A DNA stretch of 57,806 bases from JANXVR01 sp034667405 (GCA_034667405.1 JAXDJX010000013.1:1-57806); one strand, 5' to 3'. Shown: positions 7,114-15,965, counted from the stretch's first letter. Numbers and translations: made by a program. Notes: a model not told the origin generated them from the sequence alone.

Positions 7114-8507
7114 AGGAAACTCCTTCCGACCGCACCTTCAAGGGGGTCGAGTCCATACAGCTTGAGGATGGTCGGCCCGACGTCGACGAGGTTCATGCCT
7201 TCGACGCGGCCCGTTGGCTGGCCGGGCAGACCTTCCATCGCGAAGATGCCCGTTCGATCGTGGTTGGCCCCGTCGGGACCGGTGTCGTTCTCGTAGGTGT
7301 AGAGGCTTGGATTGCCGACCGAACCCACCGAACGCCACTCCAGGTCGCCGAAGTACACGATGAGATCCGGCGCGACACCCTTGACCTCGGGGTAGACGTC
7401 CTGCGGCTTCAACACCTTGGTGCCGAGCGGCGTCCCGTCGGGACCGGGCGCCGATTCGAGCTTCGTGATGAGTTCGTTACGGACGTTGTCGTAGTCGGCG
7501 GGCTCGATGATGCCTTGGGGTTCGCGCCCTTTGATGTTGAGGAACAGCCGGCCGTAGTAGCCGCCGTCCCCCCACGCCATGGTCCGGCTCCAATCGATGG
7601 ACGCATCCTTGATCGGGATAGGGCCGGCGGGCTTCTCCGCGAGCGTGAGGTAGCTCTCCTGGATGAGCCAGTCGTTGAAACAGAGACCGCCCATCATGGG
7701 TGTCGCGCCGTGATCGCTCATCACCATCGTCACGGCGTCTTGCGGGATCAGCTCAAGAATCGAACCGACCTCCTTGTCCAGGAACCGGTAGTAGTCCTGG
7801 AAGGCCGTTTCGTACTTATTGCCCGCGACATAGAGCGGATGACGTGGGTCGTAGTACTGCCAGAACACATGGTGCAGGCGGTCGGGCGCGATCTCGCACA
7901 TCATGAAGAAGTCCCAGGGCTTGTTCTGGATGAGCTTGCGAGCCACCTGGAACCGGCGTTCGGTCATCTTGAAGATCTGATCCATCGCGAAATCCATGCC
8001 CTGCGTGCGGAAGTTCGGGATGTCGAAGATGTAGTTGCCCGGCCCGCCGAGTTCGTCGGTGATCTCCACCTCGAGCTCCTGTGGATAGGCGAACCTCTCC
8101 GCGGACGGCGGCGTGAGGAAACAACCGACCCGCCAGCCGGGGAACTCCTTGGGGGGCGGGAAGCTGGGCGGCACTCCGATGAGCACCGAGCGCTTGCCCT
8201 GCTCGCCGAGCTTGTCCCAGACGGCCGGTTCCCTCACAGAACCGCTGTGGGCGAGCGACAATCCGTCGTAGGTGTTGTCTTTGCGGTTCCGGAAGCCGTA
8301 GATGCCCAGCTGGCCCGGGGTCTTGCCGGTCATCGCGCACGCCCATGCCGGGACGGTGATCGGGGGCGTGATGCTCGCCAGGTCCCCGTACATCCCGCGG
8401 TCCATCAACGCCCGGATGTTCGGGATCTCCTCGAGGAGGTCGCGGAAGAGGAGTTGCGGTGTCCCACAGTCCAGACCGATGACTGCGACCCTGGGGCCTT
8501 GCTGCAT
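7110..8507 (-). CDS. alkaline phosphatase superfamily protein (type I phosphodiesterase/nucleotide pyrophosphatase-like)
   Basis: A 465-residue predicted metal-dependent hydrolase. Visible family features are the N-terminal metal Asp in AVIGLDCGTPQ, the nucleophile region TPPITVPAWACAMTGKTPG, a further metal site APDRLHHVFWQYYDP and the C-terminal SDHGATPMMGG. There is no signal peptide, so it probably acts in the cytoplasm. Its coupling to cysC suggests a substrate linked to sulfate activation or a sulfated or nucleotide compound, but this is inference. ATG start. It diverges from the membrane protein at 8634. Confidence 0.8.
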   Translation of the reverse strand: MQQGPRVAVIGLDCGTPQLLFRDLLEEIPNIRALMDRGMYGDLASITPPITVPAWACAMTGKTPGQLGIYGFRNRKDNTYDGLSLAHSGSVREPAVWDKLGEQGKRSVLIGVPPSFPPPKEFPGWRVGCFLTPPSAERFAYPQELEVEITDELGGPGNYIFDIPNFRTQGMDFAMDQIFKMTERRFQVARKLIQNKPWDFFMMCEIAPDRLHHVFWQYYDPRHPLYVAGNKYETAFQDYYRFLDKEVGSILELIPQDAVTMVMSDHGATPMMGGLCFNDWLIQESYLTLAEKPAGPIPIKDASIDWSRTMAWGDGGYYGRLFLNIKGREPQGIIEPADYDNVRNELITKLESAPGPDGTPLGTKVLKPQDVYPEVKGVAPDLIVYFGDLEWRSVGSVGNPSLYTYENDTGPDGANHDRTGIFAMEGLPGQPTGRVEGMNLVDVGPTILKLYGLDPLEGAVGRSFL

Positions 8508-8633
8508 CCGGCTAACCCTCCGAGCTCGGGGATATCGACAGGCGTCAAACGGACGGCGGGCGCGGCGAAACCGCAGGTGCCTCCGAGGTTCGCGTATCCT
8601 ATCAAGCCCCGTCTACGCCGACCCAGGAGCCCA

Positions 8634-9032
8634 GTGAAGCTGCTACGCAACGCCTTGTACCTGAGCGCCGTGACGTGGGCCGGGTGCGGTGTCGCGGTCG
8701 CGCTCTTCCCCGCAACGATCCTGGTTCGGTGGTTCGGTCAGCCCCCCTACCCCGACTACGCCTACGTCCGGGCGACGGGCATCGTGTGCGCCGGCATGGC
8801 GCTCCTCATGGTGCTGGTCGCGCAGAAGCTCGCCGATGTCTGGTGGTGGTCCTGGGCCTTCGCCATGACGGCGGCCGCGCTCGCGACCATGACCGCGATC
8901 AACGCCATCTGGGGTCTGCCCGAAGGCGCCGGCGCGCTCCTGTGGTGGATCTTCGCCGGAACCAACCTGGTCCTCGCCACCCTCATCCTGCTCGGGATGG
9001 AGTCGGCGAGCCATGAGAAACCATTCGTCTGA
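8634..9032 (+). CDS. small four-helix membrane protein
   Basis: A 132-residue protein with four hydrophobic segments: about 5-27 (ALYLSAVTWAGCGVAVALF), 42-64 (GIVCAGMALLMVLVA), 70-92 (WWSWAFAMTAAALATM) and 99-120 (LLWWIFAGTNLVLATLIL). The GTG start at 8634 has AGGAG nine bases upstream; the longer open frame 5' of it lies over the antisense phosphodiesterase gene and is discarded. I do not recognise the family. It is followed within about 30 bases by an ABC transporter, so it may be cotranscribed with it. Confidence 0.7.
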   Translation: MKLLRNALYLSAVTWAGCGVAVALFPATILVRWFGQPPYPDYAYVRATGIVCAGMALLMVLVAQKLADVWWWSWAFAMTAAALATMTAINAIWGLPEGAGALLWWIFAGTNLVLATLILLGMESASHEKPFV

Positions 9033-9064
9033 GGGGCGCTCTCTAGCCCGACCATGTTTCGGGG

Positions 9065-10048
9065 ATGCCCTGTACGCTGCAAAGCGTGCGCGCACAACCC
9101 GACGACCTCCCGTTCGTCATCCGAACCGAGGGCCTCTCGAAGATCTACCCGACCGGTGTAACCGCGGTGGACTCCTTGAACCTCGAAGTATCGGAGGGCG
9201 AGATCTTCGGACTTCTCGGCCCGAACGGGGCCGGAAAGACCACGACGGTCGGGATGCTCACCACCCTGGTGCTGCCGACCGCAGGACGGGCGTTCGTTGC
9301 CGGGGTGGACGTGGTGGCGAGTCCATCTGAGATCAAACGTCTCATCGGCGTGGTCAGCCAGTCGAACACGCTTGACCGCAGCCTCACCGTGCGCGAGAAC
9401 CTCTACTTCCACGGACGCTACTTCGGGCTGGGGGCGCGCGAGGCCAGACAGGTCGCCGATCAACTCCTGGAGGTCTTCCGGCTCGAGGACCGGGCGAAGG
9501 CTCCCGTCGACACGCTCTCCGGCGGGATGGCACAGCGGCTGATGGTCGCGCGCAGCATCGCCCACCGCCCGCGCATCCTCTTCCTGGACGAACCGACGTC
9601 GGGGTTGGACCCGCAGAGCCGGATCGCCTTGTGGGAGATCATCGGCCAGGTCCATCGCGAGGGACAGACCGTGGTCCTCACCACCCACTACATGGAGGAG
9701 GCCGACAAGCTCTGTCAGCGCCTCGCCATCATCGATCACGGCAAGCTCCTGTCCCTCGACACACCCGAAGCGTTGAAGCGCACCGTCGGCGGTGACGTGG
9801 TGGTGCGGGTCCAGGCCGGCGAAGAACCCGAACTGCTCGCCAAACACCTCGAGCAGATGGAGGGCGTGACCGGGGCGCGCGTGGTCGGCGGCGCCGCACA
9901 GCTCACCGCCCGAAGCGCCGGCGGACTCCTGCCGCGGGTGATCGCCTCCGCCGAGGAAGCCGGATTCACCGTTCGTGATGTCAGCATCGACGAACCGACG
10001 CTGGAGACCGTGTTCATCAATCTGACGGGGAAGGATCTGCGCGAATGA
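9065..10048 (+). CDS. ABC transporter ATP-binding protein, DrrA-type
   Basis: The nucleotide-binding subunit of an ABC-2 exporter. Walker A GPNGAGKTTT, signature LSGGMAQRLMVARS, Walker B ILFLDEPTSGLDP and switch His LTTHYMEEAD are all intact. The C-terminal extension (DVVVRVQAGEEPELL, and DVSIDEPTLETVFINLTGKDLRE at the end) is typical of the daunorubicin-resistance (DrrA) group. The permease follows with an ATGA overlap, so the two are one transport unit. Substrates in this group include drugs and lipids; the one exported here is unknown. Confidence 0.93.
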   Translation: MPCTLQSVRAQPDDLPFVIRTEGLSKIYPTGVTAVDSLNLEVSEGEIFGLLGPNGAGKTTTVGMLTTLVLPTAGRAFVAGVDVVASPSEIKRLIGVVSQSNTLDRSLTVRENLYFHGRYFGLGAREARQVADQLLEVFRLEDRAKAPVDTLSGGMAQRLMVARSIAHRPRILFLDEPTSGLDPQSRIALWEIIGQVHREGQTVVLTTHYMEEADKLCQRLAIIDHGKLLSLDTPEALKRTVGGDVVVRVQAGEEPELLAKHLEQMEGVTGARVVGGAAQLTARSAGGLLPRVIASAEEAGFTVRDVSIDEPTLETVFINLTGKDLRE

Positions 10049-10890
10049 GCGAGGTGATGGCGTCCCGCACGAAGGCGCTCCCCCAGGTGGAGACACCGAA
10101 CAGCACACCCCTGCATGCCTTCGGAGCGTTACTACTCCGCGACCTGGCCGTCCTGCGCAAGAACCTCATCGAGTTCACGCTCCGAACGGTGATGCAACCG
10201 CTGCTGTTCGTGTTCGTGTTCACCTACGTGTTCCCGAAGATCGGACAGTCGGTGGGCGGGAAGAAGGGCGCTGCCGACTTCTCGAGTCTGCTGGTCGCGG
10301 GCGTCATCGCGATCGCCTGCATCTTCCAAGGCATCCAGGCCGTGGCGCTGCCGCTGGTGCAGGAGTTCGGCTACAGCCGCGAGATCGAAGATCGGGTCAT
10401 GGCGCCGTTACCCGTGTGGGCGGTCGCGTTCCAGAAGCTGCTCGCCGGCGCGATCCAGGGCTTGATCGCAGCTGCCATCGTGTTCCCGCTCGCGGTCTTC
10501 ATCCCCGTCACGAAGGTCGCCCTTCACGTCGACTGGCTCCGCCTCCTAACGTTGCTCCCGTTGGCGGCGCTGGCAGGTGCCGCGCTGGGACTGGTCATCG
10601 GGACGCGGGTGAGCCCCCGTCGCGTGCCGCTCATCTTCGGCGTGGTGGTCATCCCCATCACGTTCCTGGGAGCGACGTACTACTCGTGGGCGGCGCTCAG
10701 TCCCATCCCGTGGCTGAAGGATGTGGTCCTGATCAACCCGCTCGTCTACATGAGCGAGGGGATGCGCGCGAGCCTCATCCCCGGGCTCCCGCACATGCCG
10801 CTGTGGGGGATCTACACCGGCTTGATCGTGGTCACGGCGCTGCTCGGCTGGTTCGGGATCTCCGGATTCCGTAACCGCGTGGTGTCCTAG
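10045..10890 (+). CDS. ABC-2 type transporter permease, DrrB-type
   Basis: The membrane subunit partnered with the ATPase directly upstream (4-base overlap). It has 281 residues with about six hydrophobic segments, beginning after a cytoplasmic N-terminus and RDLAVLRKNLIEF. The run ALAGAALGLVIGTRVSPRR and the motif FLGATYYSWAAL before a predicted periplasmic loop are typical of ABC-2 permeases. The stop shares CTAG with the stop of the convergent dehydrogenase. Confidence 0.9.
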   Translation: MSEVMASRTKALPQVETPNSTPLHAFGALLLRDLAVLRKNLIEFTLRTVMQPLLFVFVFTYVFPKIGQSVGGKKGAADFSSLLVAGVIAIACIFQGIQAVALPLVQEFGYSREIEDRVMAPLPVWAVAFQKLLAGAIQGLIAAAIVFPLAVFIPVTKVALHVDWLRLLTLLPLAALAGAALGLVIGTRVSPRRVPLIFGVVVIPITFLGATYYSWAALSPIPWLKDVVLINPLVYMSEGMRASLIPGLPHMPLWGIYTGLIVVTALLGWFGISGFRNRVVS

Positions 10891-11978
10891 CCTGCGGTGT
10901 TCTTCTCCGCCTTGGTCTTCCTGGAGCGACCGGCCGCGATCCGCGCGATCGCCAACCGGTCCGCGGCCGCCGCCGTCGAGATCCCTTCCGCACCTGCGCG
11001 CGCGAAGACCTCCGTGAGCGTCCGGGCGATCCCTTCAAGCGCCGAGGCCATCGTCGCCTCATCCCAGTCGAGCGTCTCGTAGCCGGCCAGGTGGATGACC
11101 CCTCCGGCGTTGACGACGTAGTCCGGTGCGTAGAGGATCCCGGCTTGCGCCAGCCGGTCGCCGTCGTTTGGTTCGGCCAACTGGTTGTTGGCGGCACCCG
11201 CTACCACCCGGCAGGCGAGTCGGGGGATGGTGTTCCGGTTGAGTACTCCGCCGGTCGCACACGGGGCGAAGATGTCGCACGCGGTGGTGAGAGCGGCGCC
11301 GACAGGAATCGTGTCCCCATCGACCTCCGCTGCCACGGTGTTGGCTCTGCCCGGATCCGTGTCCGCCAGCAACACCTTCGCGCCGGCACCGTGCAGATGG
11401 TGCGCCAACCTTCCCCCGACCGACCCAACTCCCTGCACCAGCACCGTGCGATCGGTGAGGTCGTCCGAACCGAACGCGTGCTTCGCCGCGGCCTTGATCC
11501 CGTGAAAGACACCGATGGCGGTGCCGTGACCCGGATCTCCGCTCCCCCCGTTGGCGGGTGAGCGACCCAACACGAAGGGCGTGCGTTCGAACATCGTGTC
11601 GATGTCGGCCGGGCCCGTGTTCATGTCGGCGGCGGTGACGTACTCCCCGGCCAGCGAGTCGATGAGGTCGGCGTGATGGAGGAAGAGGTCGCGTCGCTCG
11701 GGGGTGCCCGCCGCCGGGATGCTCGGCGCGGCGATGACGGCCTTCCCGCCACCGTAGGGCAGCTCGGCGGCGGCCTGCTTGTAGGTCATTGCTTGCGACA
11801 GTCTGAGGGCATCCGCGAGGCCGTCTTCCGGCCTCGGGTAGGTCTTGAGGCGTGTCCCCCCCATCCCGGGTCCCAACACGGTGGAGTGCACGGCGACGAA
11901 GAGATGCGCGCCGGAGGCTTCATCTAGACGGTGAACCCATCGTTCGCCGTCCCAGCCCGCCACGACCTCCTCGAACAT
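10887..11978 (-). CDS. Glu/Leu/Phe/Val dehydrogenase family protein (leucine/valine dehydrogenase-like)
   Basis: An NAD-dependent oxidative deaminase of an amino acid, most like leucine or valine dehydrogenases. VLGPGMGGTRLKTYP and ELPYGGGKAVI carry the substrate glycines and catalytic Lys. AADMNTGPADIDTM and the Rossmann motif VQGVGSVGGRLAHHL follow, then AGAANNQLAEPNDG and DYVVNAGGVI, in family order. The length of 363 is normal, with a short Lys-rich tail. It could serve branched-chain amino acid breakdown. It converges on the ABC permease with a 4-base overlap. A short spacer holding the groEL terminator separates it from groEL upstream. Confidence 0.9.
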   Translation of the reverse strand: MFEEVVAGWDGERWVHRLDEASGAHLFVAVHSTVLGPGMGGTRLKTYPRPEDGLADALRLSQAMTYKQAAAELPYGGGKAVIAAPSIPAAGTPERRDLFLHHADLIDSLAGEYVTAADMNTGPADIDTMFERTPFVLGRSPANGGSGDPGHGTAIGVFHGIKAAAKHAFGSDDLTDRTVLVQGVGSVGGRLAHHLHGAGAKVLLADTDPGRANTVAAEVDGDTIPVGAALTTACDIFAPCATGGVLNRNTIPRLACRVVAGAANNQLAEPNDGDRLAQAGILYAPDYVVNAGGVIHLAGYETLDWDEATMASALEGIARTLTEVFARAGAEGISTAAAADRLAIARIAAGRSRKTKAEKNTAG

Positions 11979-12006
11979 GGACGGAATCCTAGCGCCACAA
12001 CACCAA

Positions 12007-12032
12007 AGAGGCGGGCCTCTCGGCCCGCCTCT
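12007..12032 (-). terminator. groEL terminator hairpin
   Basis: Perfect 11-bp stem AGAGGCGGGCC (12007-12017) with GGCCCGCCTCT (12022-12032) and a 4-base loop, 25 bases beyond the groEL stop. The leftward transcript continues TTGGTGTTGTGG. Probable intrinsic terminator of groES-groEL. Confidence 0.7.
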
Positions 12033-12056
12033 CGGCGCTACGGTGGAGCATGAACC

Positions 12057-13670
12057 TCAGTGCGCGTGCCCGTGGCCGCCTGCGTCGGCGGCCTCGTCCT
12101 CTTCCGGCTTCTCCACGACGGAGGCTTCCGTCGTGAGGATGAGCGCGGCGATGGACGCAGCGTTCTGCAGTGCCGAACGGGTGACCTTCGCCGGGTCGAT
12201 GATTCCGGCCTTGACCATGTCCACCCACTCGCCCGTGGCCGCATTGAAGCCCTTGTCGGACTCCGCGCGGATCTGCTGGACGATGACGGCACCTTCGTAG
12301 CCGGCGTTCATGGCGATCCGTCGGGCCGGCTCAGCCAGGGCGTCGCGGACGATGTTCGCGCCGGTGGCCTCGTCGCCTTCCAGGTCGAGCTTCGTCAAGG
12401 CGGCCTCGGCACGGATCAGCGTGACGCCACCGCCGGGGACGATGCCCTCTTCGATGGCCGCACGCGTGGAACGCAGGGCGTCCTCGATGCGGTGCTTGCG
12501 CTCCTTGAGTTCGACCTCGGTGGCTGCGCCGACCTTCACCACGGCGACACCGCCGGAGAGCTTGGCCAGGCGCTCCTGGAGCTTCTCCTTGTCCCAGTCC
12601 GAGTCGGTGTTCTCGATCTCGGCCTTGATCTGGTTGATGCGGCCTGCGACCTCGTCGGCCGAACCCGCGCCCTCGACGATCGTCGTGGTGTCCTTCGTCA
12701 CGACGAGCTTGCGAGCGCTACCCAGGAGGTCGAGCTCCACGTTGTCGAGCTTCAGCCCGACCTCCTCGGAGACGACCTGCGCGCCCGTGAGGACCGCGAT
12801 GTCCTGGAGCATGGCCTTACGACGATCCCCGAACCCGGGAGCCTTGATCGCGACGGCACTGAACGTGCCGCGGATCTTGTTGACCACAAGTGTGGCCAGC
12901 GCCTCGCCGTCCACGTCCTCGGCGATGATCGCGAGGGGCTTGCCGCCCTGCATGACCTTCTCGAGCACGGGGAGCAGCTCCTGGATCGAACTGATCTTCT
13001 TGTTCACCAGGAGGATGTAGGGCTCGTCCAGAACGGCCTCCATCGATTCCTGGTCGGAGATGAAGTAGGGCGAGATGTAGCCCTTGTCGAACTGCATGCC
13101 CTCGGTGAACTCAAGTTCCATGCCGAACGTGTTGGACTCCTCGACCGTGACCACACCGTCCTTGCCGACCTTGTCCAGGGCTTCGGCGAGCACGTCGCCG
13201 ACCGCTGGGTCGGCAGCGGAGATCGAACCGATGTTCGCGATCTCCTCGCGCGTCTCCACGTCCTTGGCCTGTGACTTGATCGCCTCGACCGCGGCGGTGG
13301 TGGCCTTCTCGATGCCCCGCTTCAGGATCATCGGGTTGGCGCCGGCGGCCACGTTCTTCAGGCCGCCCTTGACCATGGCGCGGGCGAGCACGGTGGCCGT
13401 CGTCGTGCCGTCACCGGCAACGTCGTCGGTCTTCGTGGCGACTTCCTTGCAGAGCTGGGCGCCCATGTTCTCCCACGGGTCTTCCAGCTCGATCTCCTTG
13501 GCGATGCTCACACCGTCGTTCGTGATGGTGGGAGCACCCCACTTCTTGTCGAGCACCACGTTCTGCCCCTTGGGACCGAGCGTGATGGCGACGGCGTCGG
13601 CGAGCTTGTCGACGCCCGCTTCAAGCGAACGGCGAGCCTCCTCACCGAACTTCAGCAGCTTTGATGCCAC
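12057..13670 (-). CDS. groEL: 60-kDa chaperonin GroEL
   Basis: Forms the ATP-driven folding chamber with GroES in the cytoplasm. A full 537 residues with family landmarks: ITLGPKGQNVVLDKKWGAP near the N-terminus, the ATP site GDGTTTATVLARA, VAIKAPGFGDRRKAML in the apical domain and EEGIVPGGGVTLIRAE. The C-terminus ends DAGGHGHAH instead of the Gly-Met-rich GGM tail. His-rich tails are known in actinobacterial GroEL1-type proteins encoded beside groES. It is 35 bases downstream of groES and controlled by the same promoter and CIRCE. No second groEL is in the window. Confidence 0.98.
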   Translation of the reverse strand: MASKLLKFGEEARRSLEAGVDKLADAVAITLGPKGQNVVLDKKWGAPTITNDGVSIAKEIELEDPWENMGAQLCKEVATKTDDVAGDGTTTATVLARAMVKGGLKNVAAGANPMILKRGIEKATTAAVEAIKSQAKDVETREEIANIGSISAADPAVGDVLAEALDKVGKDGVVTVEESNTFGMELEFTEGMQFDKGYISPYFISDQESMEAVLDEPYILLVNKKISSIQELLPVLEKVMQGGKPLAIIAEDVDGEALATLVVNKIRGTFSAVAIKAPGFGDRRKAMLQDIAVLTGAQVVSEEVGLKLDNVELDLLGSARKLVVTKDTTTIVEGAGSADEVAGRINQIKAEIENTDSDWDKEKLQERLAKLSGGVAVVKVGAATEVELKERKHRIEDALRSTRAAIEEGIVPGGGVTLIRAEAALTKLDLEGDEATGANIVRDALAEPARRIAMNAGYEGAVIVQQIRAESDKGFNAATGEWVDMVKAGIIDPAKVTRSALQNAASIAALILTTEASVVEKPEEDEAADAGGHGHAH

Positions 13671-13705
13671 TGGGTGCCTCCTTCAAAGGTTGATTGCGAG
13701 TTGCG

Positions 13706-14002
13706 TTACTTGCTCAGTACGGCGAGGACGTCGCGCGCCGAGAGGATGAGGTACTCATCGCCCTTGACCTTGACCTCGGTGCCGCCGTACTTGGAGTAGA
13801 TGACCTTGTCGCCGACGGCCACGTCGAGCGGCACACGTGCGCCATCCTCGAAACGTCCGGGGCCGACCGCGATGACCTCGCCCTCTTGGGGCTTCTCCTT
13901 CGCGGTGTCCGGGATCACCAGGCCAGACGCGGTGGTCTGGTCACCCTCGCTCGCCTTAACGACGATGCGATCCTCGAGGGGCTTCAAGCTGAAGTCCGCC
14001 AT
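13706..14002 (-). CDS. groES: 10-kDa co-chaperonin GroES
   Basis: The lid of the GroEL chamber. Ninety-eight residues: FSLKPLEDRIVVKASEGDQT at the start, the mobile loop TTASGLVIPDTAKEKPQ that binds GroEL, and KVIYSKYGGTEVKVKGDEYL. First gene of the groES-groEL operon, preceded by a CIRCE element and a clear promoter. Confidence 0.98.
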   Translation of the reverse strand: MADFSLKPLEDRIVVKASEGDQTTASGLVIPDTAKEKPQEGEVIAVGPGRFEDGARVPLDVAVGDKVIYSKYGGTEVKVKGDEYLILSARDVLAVLSK

Positions 14003-14038
14003 GTTCCTTGCCTCCTTGTGGTTCGGTTGCCTGCTCGA

Positions 14039-14065
14039 TTAGCACTCAGGTGCGACGAGTGCTAA
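14039..14065 (-). promoter_or_regulatory. CIRCE operator (HrcA binding site)
   Basis: A perfect match to the CIRCE consensus: TTAGCACTC (14039-14047), nine spacer bases, GAGTGCTAA (14057-14065). It lies just downstream of the groES -10 element. In other bacteria HrcA bound here represses groESL until heat shock; hrcA itself is not in the window. Confidence 0.97.
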
Positions 14066-14066
14066 C

Positions 14067-14096
14067 AGGATAGCGGGGAGAGTGCCAGATGGTCAA
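14067..14096 (-). promoter_or_regulatory. groES promoter
   Basis: Read leftwards: -35 TTGACC (complement of 14091-14096), an 18-base spacer, -10 TATCCT (complement of 14067-14072), then CIRCE. Looks like a housekeeping-sigma promoter. Two other promoters in the window share this architecture. Confidence 0.75.
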
Positions 14097-14119
14097 CGAA
14101 GCCTTGAGGCCCCTGCCGT

Positions 14120-14929
14120 CTACCGATTCATCCCAGGCGTCTGGCTGAACATCCTGCTGGTGAGTTCGACGGCCTGGCCGCCGCCATCGGCGACGAGCGT
14201 TGTGCCCGTCACGATCGAGGACTCGTCCGAGGCCAGGAAGAGGCAGCAGGCGGCCATCTCATCGGCGGTGCCGGCGCGCCGCAAGGGAATATCACCGGTG
14301 GCGAAGTTGTAGGCGTCCTCCCGACTTGCGAGGCCACGGTCGGCGGCGAGCTCGTCCATGGATTCGTCGCCCATCGGCGTGATGATCCAGCCCGGACACA
14401 CGGCGTTGGCACGGATGCCCTGCGGGCCGTAGTCGACCGCGATGCCACGGGCCAAGGCGAGCAGACCGGCCTTCGAGGCGTCGTAGGCGACCGACGCCGG
14501 CGCCGCCGCCTGGGCGTTGGTGCTCGCGACCAGGACGACGGAACCTCCGCCTCGCTTGAGCATCTCGGGGAGTGCCGCGCGCGTCATCATCATCGGGCCC
14601 GTGAGGTTCACGTCGAACTGTCGTTGCCAGTCCTGGTCGTTCATCTCGCCGACCGTCCCCGTGATGCCGATCCCGGCGCTCGCCACAACGATGTCCAGAC
14701 CGCCGAACGTCGAGACTGCGGCCGCTACCGCCTGGGCGGCGTGGGCCGGGTCACTAGTGTCGCCGGCCACCGCGACGCCCCCAACCTCGTCCGCCACGGC
14801 CTGGATCGGCTCGGGACGCCGGCCGGTGACGACCACTTTCGCGCCTTCGCGGGTGAACATCCGAGCGGCGGCGGCGCCGACACCCGTGCCTCCGCCAGTG
14901 ATAAGAGCAACCTTGTTCTCCAGTCGCAT
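14120..14929 (-). CDS. SDR family NAD(P)-dependent oxidoreductase
   Basis: A classical short-chain dehydrogenase/reductase of 269 residues. The cofactor motif GGGTGVGAA is at about residues 12-20, followed by VAGDTSDPAHAAQAV and the structural VASAGIG. The active site is Ser in VLVASTNAQ and YDASK (Tyr-x-x-x-Lys). NAVCPGWIITPMGDES precedes the substrate loop. ATG with AGGAAGG upstream. The substrate is not predictable. It lies just upstream of the groES promoter, same direction, without an obvious functional link. Confidence 0.9.
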   Translation of the reverse strand: MRLENKVALITGGGTGVGAAAARMFTREGAKVVVTGRRPEPIQAVADEVGGVAVAGDTSDPAHAAQAVAAAVSTFGGLDIVVASAGIGITGTVGEMNDQDWQRQFDVNLTGPMMMTRAALPEMLKRGGGSVVLVASTNAQAAAPASVAYDASKAGLLALARGIAVDYGPQGIRANAVCPGWIITPMGDESMDELAADRGLASREDAYNFATGDIPLRRAGTADEMAACCLFLASDESSIVTGTTLVADGGGQAVELTSRMFSQTPGMNR

Positions 14930-15176
14930 GCGAACCTTCCTCCAACGTCGTGAGCCCTATCGATCTAGATCCGAGCGGCAAGGATATCTGCTGCCGTGAG
15001 GAGCTTGGTAGTCACGCGGGTTGCGCTCGCGGCCACCTCGACGGCGTCGAGCGCCGCCCCGTCTGCCGGCGGAGGTCATTCCAGCAGCCTCACACGCAAT
15101 GACTCTGTTGCACACAAGAGTGGTGAGTCCGCGGTGGCGGGTAATGTTTCGAGAGGTAACCCACGGAAGGGGTCCA

Positions 15177-15932
15177 GTGGCAACGCTTACGTGTCCCGCA
15201 TGCCGGACCATCAACCATGAAGGGGCGATCGTTTGCTTCCGATGTGGTGCAGCCCTGCACGATTCCGCGGAAGGGGACACCTCCATAGGTGGCGGCACCG
15301 CCGCTCCGACTCATCACGCCCCAGGAGGGTCCGTGGCCTGGACGGACGCTACGATGGTTCGCCCCGAGCATCGGCTGCGGCATCGATACCGGTTCGCACT
15401 CATCGCGGCCGTTGTCTTGGTCGCCGCCCTCAGTGTCAACTGGTGGATGGGGCGCCGAACGATGCCCGACACGCTCCTCGGACTTCCCCGGATGCAGACG
15501 ACGCGCGCAGCCGTAGGAGCCCTCGACGGCTATGAGCCGCCCTTGAATTTCATCGGTGCCTCCTACGGCACGGGCTCGCTCCCAGAACTGGTCGTTGCTG
15601 CAGGCTCGAGCGGCGCCACTATCCAGGGCCCAACGCCAGGTGACTACCTCCGTCAACTGCAGGCCCAAGACCCTCCGGCGGGGCTGGCGATCGATCCGGT
15701 GTTCGGTATCACCGGCATCCGGGAGGTGCATCAAGGTGAGGACAGATACGCATGCGCGTTGGTTCGAGATGTCGCGAGCACCTACGCCAACCGTGACGGA
15801 TTGATGTGCTACTGGACGTCAGGAGAGCACCGGCTGGGCGAAGTTGCCTGGTTCCCCTCGCAGCCTGCCGGTAGCGCTCTGGTGACAGCCGGACTCAAAA
15901 CCACGGCGCTTATCGCGCACACCATCGACTGA
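15177..15932 (+). CDS. zinc-ribbon, single-pass membrane protein
   Basis: A 251-residue protein of unknown role. The N-terminus carries a zinc ribbon (CPACRTINHEGAIVCFRCGA, two CxxC pairs), followed by a low-complexity linker, one transmembrane helix (about residues 83-101, FALIAAVVLVAALSVNWWM) and an extracytoplasmic domain with two further Cys residues (YACALVRD, LMCYWTS). GTG at 15177 is chosen because GGAAGGGG lies at ideal distance and the zinc ribbon starts at once; the frame upstream is Arg-rich and not protein-like. It may be a membrane sensor, but nothing shows that directly. Confidence 0.7.
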   Translation: MATLTCPACRTINHEGAIVCFRCGAALHDSAEGDTSIGGGTAAPTHHAPGGSVAWTDATMVRPEHRLRHRYRFALIAAVVLVAALSVNWWMGRRTMPDTLLGLPRMQTTRAAVGALDGYEPPLNFIGASYGTGSLPELVVAAGSSGATIQGPTPGDYLRQLQAQDPPAGLAIDPVFGITGIREVHQGEDRYACALVRDVASTYANRDGLMCYWTSGEHRLGEVAWFPSQPAGSALVTAGLKTTALIAHTID

Positions 15933-15965
15933 TCGCTATCCGGTGCCGTTCTGGACCGGACGACG

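Noticed and set aside
7260..8633. N-terminal extension of the membrane protein at 8634
   Set aside because: Lies antisense to the phosphodiesterase gene; the GTG at 8634 has a good ribosome site and the hydrophobic protein starts there.
12060..13274. Long + strand open frame opposite groEL
   Set aside because: Composition reflects the complement of groEL; no start context or protein features.
14996..15220. Small + strand open frame with a weakly hydrophobic N-terminus
   Set aside because: Overlaps the better-supported zinc-ribbon gene, no ribosome site, and Ser/Gly-rich without features.
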